7,127 nt of DNA, from positions 1 to 7,127 of the forward strand of contig JABFWJ010000043.1 in the NCBI GenBank assembly GCA_013362295.1, written 5' to 3'. The translations under genes and the position numbers were made by a program. Below are positions 6,731-7,127 of this stretch, one piece after another. Within the stretch, counting starts at the first letter, position 1, and each line of letters begins with the position of its first letter. The notes below the pieces were generated by a model. That model was not told the origin of the DNA. It made no database searches and saw only the letters and a list, made by a program, of their open reading frames with translations. Origin of the DNA: Thermoleophilia bacterium (lineage in GTDB: Bacteria > Actinomycetota > Thermoleophilia > Gaiellales > Gaiellaceae).

Positions 6731-7125
6731 AGCGCACGCTCGTAGGTCGCCGAGGCGAGATGGGACTCGTGCAGCGTGACGGCGAGCCCGTCGAGCCCGC
6801 GAGCGGCCTCACCGAGGGCACCGGCGTGCGCACGCTCCGCGAGCCGATCCGCGATCAGCCGAGCGAGCGCCTCGGTCGTGGTGTTCATGCCCGCGAGGGC
6901 CGGCTCGTCGTCGAGGTTTCGATAGTTGAGGTCCGAGACCACCGTGCGCAGCTCTTCGGCCGCTCGACCGATGTCGACCACGATGCCGCCGGGGTCCAGG
7001 TCCGCGCGCCGGAAGGTGGCGTCGATGACGTACGTCGCTCCGTGGAGCCGCTGCGCAGGCCCGAACGTCTCGCCTTGCAGGCTGTGGGCGATCATTATGT
7101 GGTCGCGGACGGTCACGCTGAACAC
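6727..7125 (-). CDS. 6-pyruvoyl-tetrahydropterin synthase/QueD-like protein with degenerate active site
   Basis: Small T-fold protein (132 aa visible) of the PTPS/6-carboxytetrahydropterin synthase family. Family landmarks are recognisable: FSVTVRDHIMIAHSL (2-16), RLHGATYVIDATF (26-38), GIVVDIGRAAEELR (47-60), NTTTEALARLIADRL (81-95) and VTLHES (116-121). Compared with E. coli QueD from memory, His14 and His28 match two zinc ligands and Glu120 matches the pterin-anchoring Glu. The third zinc His is Ala30 (HGH becomes HGA), the catalytic Cys is Ala24, and the Asp-His of LDHHYLND corresponds to Asn67-Tyr68 in LNYRNLDD. Normal PTPS or QueD chemistry is therefore doubtful; it may bind a pterin or pyrimidine or catalyse something else. 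GTG at 7125 gives a family-like N-terminus and is only 2 nt from the window edge, so a longer start cannot be excluded. Its stop overlaps the glycosyltransferase start (GTGA). It is the first visible gene of the operon. Confidence 0.85.
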   Translation of the reverse strand: MFSVTVRDHIMIAHSLQGETFGPAQRLHGATYVIDATFRRADLDPGGIVVDIGRAAEELRTVVSDLNYRNLDDEPALAGMNTTTEALARLIADRLAERAHAGALGEAARGLDGLAVTLHESHLASATYERAL

Positions 7126-7127
7126 GC

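Larger units (their letters stand above)
2562..7125 (-). other. Six-gene translationally coupled operon (QueD-like, GT4, methyltransferase, UPF0104, RibD-like reductase, RibA)
   Basis: All six genes lie on the minus strand. Successive junctions are GTGA (6727-6730), ATGA (5675-5678), ATGA (4857-4860), the 8-bp ATGCCTGA overlap (3904-3911), and a 12-nt gap before ribA. There is no room for internal promoters between genes, and several starts lack a good Shine-Dalgarno, so polycistronic transcription with coupled translation is expected. The promoter and perhaps further genes lie beyond position 7127. No T-rich terminator is seen after ribA. Confidence 0.88.

Overview
The window is dense, very GC-rich bacterial DNA (about 70% GC by eye, not computed) with strong G/C preference at third codon positions, almost no intergenic space, and GTG as well as ATG starts. 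With the families present, this points to an actinobacterium (Actinomycetota). The sequence does not fix the genus. Eight protein genes cover nearly every base. I see no tRNA, rRNA, CRISPR array or insertion sequence, and no gene-free stretch longer than 12 bases.

Left part (positions 2-2561, plus strand): two cell-envelope genes in tandem. The first is a membrane-anchored protein with a sulfatase/phosphoglycerol-transferase-like catalytic domain, and its 5' end lies outside the window. Seven bases later comes a complete acyltransferase-3 (OafA-type) membrane O-acyltransferase. A perfect 10-bp-stem hairpin lies inside the 3' part of the acyltransferase gene.

Right part (positions 7125 down to 2562, minus strand): a tightly coupled six-gene operon. 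In transcription order it encodes (1) a small 6-pyruvoyl-tetrahydropterin synthase/QueD-like protein that lacks the usual catalytic residues, (2) a GT4-type glycosyltransferase, (3) a class I SAM-dependent methyltransferase, (4) a lysylphosphatidylglycerol-synthase-TM/UPF0104-type membrane protein, (5) a stand-alone RibD C-terminal (dihydrofolate-reductase-like) reductase, and (6) a monofunctional GTP cyclohydrolase II. Overlaps of 4, 4, 4 and 8 bp and then a 12-nt gap show one co-translated unit.

Working hypothesis: GTP cyclohydrolase II opens GTP to a pyrimidine phosphate, the RibD-like reductase reduces its ribosyl chain, and the methyltransferase and glycosyltransferase decorate the product. 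The membrane protein may move a product or a lipid-linked form, and the QueD-like protein may bind or act on a pterin-like intermediate. RibA is not fused to RibB, and no RibB, RibH, riboflavin synthase or RibD deaminase domain is visible, so this looks like a dedicated secondary pathway rather than housekeeping riboflavin synthesis. I cannot name the product. The plus and minus units converge with their stop codons directly abutting (TGA followed by TCA at 2559-2564).
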